Shown here: piece by piece, positions 61,801 to 64,000 of the stretch | Numbering within the stretch: the first letter of the stretch is position 1 | Layout: every line of letters starts with the position of its first letter | From: Brassica napus | Taxonomy: Eukaryota; Streptophyta; Magnoliopsida; Brassicales; Brassicaceae | Direction: 5' to 3' | Assembly: GCF_020379485.1 (NCBI RefSeq) | Contig: NC_063435.1 | Coordinates: 186,001-250,000, forward strand | DNA: 64,000 nucleotides | Program-made: the position numbers and the translations under genes | Notes under the pieces: model-generated | Databases searched by the model: none | Seen by the model: only the letters and a program-made list of their open reading frames with translations | What the model was told of the DNA's origin: nothing

Positions 61801-64000
61801 ATAAGCCTTTGCCTCAGAAACTCTCTAGCTTCCCTAGCATAAGGAGCTGGCTTCTCCTCTCTACGTGGGTTACCCATTTTAGGACATCTGATACTCGAAA
61901 GATTGACACGTCTCTCTGCAGCCGGGCTCCCGTATGGGATAGCATCATCAGCAACTACAACACAGTCTCCACTCACCACTTCCACTACCTAAAAAGATAA
62001 GATAGAACCAATCACTTAAACAAGCAAAAGATAGAGACAAGACAGTAATTAAACAGGAATTTATGTTTACCTTTCCGGTAAAGTTCTGGTCATGAAGTGC
62101 CTTAGAGTTTGTAGCTGGAGGAACATAGCTTGCCCACATCTTCACACGATCTTTCTTGCATTGGAGTTCAGCAGCTTTCAGCTTCCTCTTGGCTTCTTCC
62201 TCCATCATGTTAGCACTCCATTCAACGTATTTAGCAAGACCCTAAGTAAAAGTCATTAAGTTTGTTAGCAACATATAATAATAATAACAACATTGCTTAA
62301 AATTATAAGCACATACATTTTCAACGAGCTCCAAACCCAAGTCTTTAACTACTTCTCCATCAGAGTAATGGACTGAACCAATCAGGTTGTTGAACTTGTC
62401 AACACCTTCAAGAACAATCCGAACCTGCAAAATTCAACATAAAAATTAAGATCAATCCAAATGCAAAAAATACAAATAAACATGAAGAAAACTTACATCT
62501 CTGCTAAGAACACGATGCTCGGTGAAGTACTTGGCCTCAGCTCCAAATGGATCAGCAGAAACCTCACCGGAAGATGCTGCAGAGGCAGCAAGTCTCTGAG
62601 CTGACGTCAGAGGACCTCTTGACTCACCCGAGGCATCTCCATTGTTAGACTCATCAGGAACCGTCTCAACAACGTTTCCGTTTGTGTTTCTTCTTCCCAT
62701 TGATGGAGACTAACATTAAAAGAAAAATTTCTGACTGACTTTGTTGCATGATTTGCATCTTAAATGTTTAAAAATGTCAAGTTTAATCACTCACCTGGAT
62801 TCCAGCAACAAAGACTTGCACAAACTGGAACTCTGGAAGGAGATAAACACGAATAGTACTCCCATCGCGTACTTGCACAAACTGGAACTCTGGAAGGAGA
62901 TAAACACGAATAGTACTCCCATCGCGTACTTGCTCCACAACACCTTCCATAGGCTTGCCTTTGTTAGCAGCTAGAAGCCCCATTGCATCAAAGCCTCCAG
63001 CATCTCCAATGGCAGAAGGAGGAAGGTCTCTGATAGATGCCTCAGCAGCACCAGGAACCTGGTAAAATCCATAATAAAATTAATTTAAAAAACTAAAAGA
63101 TTTGGAGAATGTAAGTAAGGAAGAGAGTGAGAGAGACTAACCTTGCTGAAACAACCAAAGCCTTCTTGCTTAGCCTGCTCTTGGAGCTGTAGCAGCTCTA
63201 CAATGTAAGGACTAACTTTGCCCTGACTCTGCTGACCTTGCTCCCTAACCTTTGCCCAACCATTTTGAACAACAACCTTTGCTAGATTCTGGTTACCGAG
63301 GAAGACAGAACCAAACTCTCTTCCAGCAATAGCTTCCACTTTGTAATCCACTTTGAAAGCAACTTCCTGTTCAAATAACAAAAAAAAAAAAGTAAAATGA
63401 GAAAAAATGTTGTCAGTCATAATACCTATAATGTGTACAATTGGCAGTGTTCTAAAAATCGGTCTAGACGGCAAATCAATAATCCCCTATAAAGGGCCTA
63501 ATTGCCGCCTATCGATTTCTTGAACATTGACAAATTAGTAGAAGGATTTAGACTTTTGGCACCTTTCCAATTTAGGAAACTCTTTGCTTTCCCATGCAAA
63601 AGTAAGATGAGAAAAATATTTTCAATCATAACACCTATATTGTGTACAATTGGGAGTGTTCTAAAAATCGGTCTAGGGGCAAATCAGACTTAAACGAAAC
63701 GATTTTATAATCGCCTATCGATTTCTTGAACATTGACAAATTAGTAAGGTATTTAGACTTTTGGCACCTTTCCAATGCAGAGTTTCCTCAGAAACTCCTT
63801 GCTCTCCCATGCAAAAGGCTCATCTTTACCTCCCCTACGAGCCTACAATGGAAAATAAAATAAATAAAAAAGAATTAATGATGGAGGCACAGAAGAGTTG
63901 ACTTTTTGGAATTTAGAGTAAGCTCACCATCTTAGGTGCCATGAGAGAAGAAAGAGTGATGGTCTTTTCCGGTGGAGCTCCAGGTCTGTTGTGGGTCAAA
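58829..64000 (-). CDS. TSN1: TUDOR-SN ribonuclease (TSN1), 5' end beyond the window
   Basis: Minus strand; thirteen exons in view: 63928-64000 (partial), 63768-63842, 63142-63366, 62795-63058, 62497-62709, 62317-62424, 62071-62241, 61791-61988, 60546-61127, 60280-60468, 59924-60199, 59104-59481 and 58829-59020. The coding sequence ends ARKPAGGGRR-stop. Four staphylococcal-nuclease-like domains are seen (for example FAWESKEFLRKLCIG; MEGVVEQVRDGSTIRVYLL; VVEVVSGDCVVVADD; VEYVLSGHRCKLYIP). The Tudor domain follows (DNSWNRAMIVSAPREAI, VFYIDYGNQELVPYS), then a split SN5. TSN acts in stress granules and P-bodies and stabilises stress mRNAs. The first ~30 codons lie off the right edge. Odd points: a perfect 57-bp in-frame duplication in exon 4, a hAT-like insert exactly at the exon-11 donor, and copied exon-2 sequence in intron 2. 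Confidence 0.95.
59550..59915. mobile_element. Short hAT-like element (366 bp) in a TSN1 intron
   Basis: Ends are TAGGCCTG and CAGGCCTA, a perfect 8-bp inverted repeat, flanked by the 8-bp target duplication AGACTTAC at 59542-59549 and 59916-59923. The body is GGTTCGGTT / AACCGAACC-rich with no coding capacity, the same style as the 5.4-kb and 21.3-kb elements. The right-hand duplication is the first eight bases of the intron (GTAAGTCT on the gene strand). Confidence 0.85.
61180..61607. mobile_element. AACCGAACC-rich insertion in TSN1 intron 8
   Basis: Within the 663-base intron between exons 8 and 9, dense AACCGAACTAACC-type sequence ends on the right in GCATGCCTA, like the TAGGCATG terminus of the 5.4-kb element. 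The left terminus and target duplication are not recognisable. It also contains a local doubling of AACCAATTTAAAACCGAAATTT. Confidence 0.5.
62814..62927 (-). repeat. Perfect 57-bp in-frame tandem duplication in TSN1 exon 4
   Basis: Two identical 57-bp copies (62814-62870 and 62871-62927), with six further matching bases at the edge. They duplicate 19 residues, VRDGSTIRVYLLPEFQFVQ, in the second SN domain. The frame is kept and no stop arises. Confidence 0.95.
63390..63821 (-). repeat. ~210-bp duplication spanning TSN1 exon 2 donor and intron 2
   Basis: The block from CAAAAGGCTC-side exon text (CTTGCTCTCCCATGCAAA) through CACCTTTCCAAT, ATTTAGACTTTTGG, TTCTTGAACATTGACAAATTAGTA, GTGTTCTAAAAATCGGTCTA to GTGTACAATTGG occurs at about 63600-63821 and again, diverged, at 63390-63603. 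The intronic copy includes a decayed copy of the end of exon 2 and a donor-like GTGCC. The CTAAAAATCGGTCTAG element is the same as in APC intron 1. Confidence 0.85.

Overview
The window is nuclear DNA of a Brassicaceae plant. The base composition is AT-rich, genes have many short GT-AG introns, and the gene order follows the Arabidopsis chromosome 5 block around At5g06960 to At5g07350 (locus numbers from memory, not searched). Recognised in order are a TGA-type bZIP, a MIZ1/DUF617 protein, a hydroxyjasmonate-type sulfotransferase, MPH1, CIPK2, RPS4, WRKY26, GA20ox3, ARR21/ARR13, a RING-H2 protein, ERF115, a Ca-dependent ATP-Mg/Pi carrier (APC) and TSN1. Many Arabidopsis neighbours are absent and are replaced by AT-rich filler, transposons and a satellite array. 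That pattern suggests a fractionated sub-genome after whole-genome triplication (Brassica or Raphanus type); this is inference.

Layout. 0-9.8 kb: TGA 3' end, DUF617, sulfotransferase, MPH1 and CIPK2, with two short hAT-like insertions. 9.8-14.4 kb: a scrambled accessory stretch with duplicated non-coding segments, a chimeric RPS4/WRKY26 gene relic, a CIPK scrap, and a 2.5-kb non-autonomous Helitron that carries a broken PDCD5/TFAR19 fragment. 14.4-19.1 kb: RPS4 and WRKY26. 19.1-25.1 kb: AT-rich DNA with an orphan promoter-like cluster and a 785-bp hAT element with perfect 8-bp target duplication, then GA20ox3. 25.1-32.9 kb: gene-free, very AT-rich. 32.9-40 kb: the type-B response regulator ARR21 with a coding 39-bp minisatellite, then a RING-H2 gene. 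41.3-45.1 kb: a satellite of ~345-bp monomers alternating in two types. 47-56 kb: ERF115, a glycine-rich relic, a tRNA-Tyr gene and APC. 56.3-56.7 kb: an unannotated small transcription unit with an 18-codon ORF followed by a 39-residue single-span membrane microprotein. 58.8-64 kb: TSN1, whose first exon runs off the right edge.

The genes do not form one pathway. They are a conserved chromosomal block with several hormone and stress regulators (jasmonate sulfation, gibberellin synthesis, cytokinin response, SA-linked TGA factor, WRKY26, ERF115, CIPK2).

A recurring theme is short local duplication at exon edges: TSN1 exon 4 (perfect in-frame 57 bp), TSN1 intron 2, APC intron 1 (copied donor and triplicated acceptor), ARR21 exon 5, intron 6 and exon 9, and RPS4 introns 3 and 4. 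The most notable single observations are the microprotein unit, the hAT insertion whose target duplication exactly copies a TSN1 splice donor, the ARR21 minisatellite and the TSN1 57-bp duplication. Exon boundaries were placed by eye from reading frame, GT-AG signals and family knowledge; no transcript data were available.
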